A DNA stretch of 19,150 nt from assembly GCA_002179805.1 (NCBI GenBank), contig NAVB01004094.1, forward strand, positions 1-19,150, written 5' to 3'. Positions 18,834-19,150 of the stretch are shown here, in pieces. Every line of letters begins with the position of its first letter. Positions within the stretch are counted from its first letter, which is position 1. The notes beneath the pieces were generated by a model, which searched no databases, had not been told where the DNA came from, and was given only the letters and a program-made list of their open reading frames with translations. The position numbers and the translations under genes were made by a program. The DNA is from Acanthamoeba lenticulata (Eukaryota > Discosea > Longamoebia > Acanthamoebidae).

Positions 18834-19150
18834 TTATTTGCCGGTGACGGTGTGGGCAAGCCAGTCGAGACCCTCGTAGAGACCATCGCCGGAGGTGGCG
18901 CAGGTGGCCTGAATGTACCACTTCCTGTTCCTCATGCTGTGGAGGCCGAGCTTGTCGGTGACCTCAGCGACGGGCATGGCCTGCGGGAGATCCTGCTTGT
19001 TGGCGAGCACGAGAACGGCGGCTTCGCGGAGCTCGTCCTCCCTGAGCATCTTCTGGAGCTCCTCAGCGGCCTCGCTGATACGCTCGCGATCGTTCGAGTC
19101 CACGACGAAGATGACACCCTGGGTGTTCTGGTAGTAGTGCCTCCACAGGG
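18834..19150 (-). CDS. ARF-family GTPase, C-terminal part (5' part outside window)
   Basis: This is an ADP-ribosylation factor of the ARF1 class, which recruits coat proteins at Golgi membranes. The frame is open from the right window edge to the TAA at 18834, about 105 codons. It begins just after the switch II region ([12 protein letters not shown], of which the start is cut), then shows [11 protein letters not shown], the NKQDLP guanine-specificity motif and the [14 protein letters not shown] motif that ends ARF proteins. The N-terminal myristoylation site and P-loop lie beyond the window. No intron falls in this part. The high identity to the ARF1 consensus makes the call secure. Confidence 0.95.
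   Translation of the reverse strand, partial: LWRHYYQNTQGVIFVVDSNDRERISEAAEELQKMLREDELREAAVLVLANKQDLPQAMPVAEVTDKLGLHSMRNRKWYIQATCATSGDGLYEGLDWLAHTVTGK

Overview
This window looks like nuclear DNA of a free-living amoeba, most probably Acanthamoeba. It is GC-rich, and its genes are cut by many short GT-AG introns (44-139 nt where I could place them), most with GTACG- or GTGCG-type donors. The proteins are typical Amoebozoan signalling and membrane-traffic families. The species is an inference from family content and intron style. No bacterial operons, CRISPR arrays, rRNA or transposons were seen. All exon models below were assembled by hand from splice signals, reading frame and family resemblance.

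Layout. Positions 1-421 (-) hold the N-terminal 140 codons of a Rho/Rac GTPase. Positions 656-6535 (-) hold a large receptor: signal peptide, two PstS-like solute-binding domains, an EGF-like module, one membrane span, a TKL kinase, a class III nucleotidyl cyclase and a second TKL kinase. Positions 6774-11033 (-) hold a hybrid histidine kinase whose membrane domain keeps the copper/ethylene-binding residues of plant ETR1. A 700-bp divergent promoter region follows. Positions 11734-14761 (+) encode a PH-SMP lipid-transfer protein of the TEX2/Nvj2 type. A tRNA-like gene lies at 14923-14998 (-). Then come an APMAP/strictosidine-synthase-like protein (15224-16820, -), an F-box/SPRY protein (17045-18248, -) and the C-terminal part of an ARF GTPase (18834 to the window end, -).

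Two points deserve most attention. First, the hinge between kinase 1 and the cyclase of the receptor is rearranged. A block of about 268 bp carrying the start of the cyclase domain, with its first metal-binding Asp, lies inverted and displaced inside the end of kinase 1, bounded by ATCAG/CTGAT words. Part of the kinase 1 C-lobe is missing. This may be a real rearrangement or an assembly error. Second, the histidine kinase carries an apparently intact ethylene-receptor-type sensor.

The genes share no operon logic. Signal perception and relay (Rho, receptor kinase-cyclase, histidine kinase) dominate the left 11 kb. Lipid, membrane and ubiquitin functions dominate the right 8 kb.
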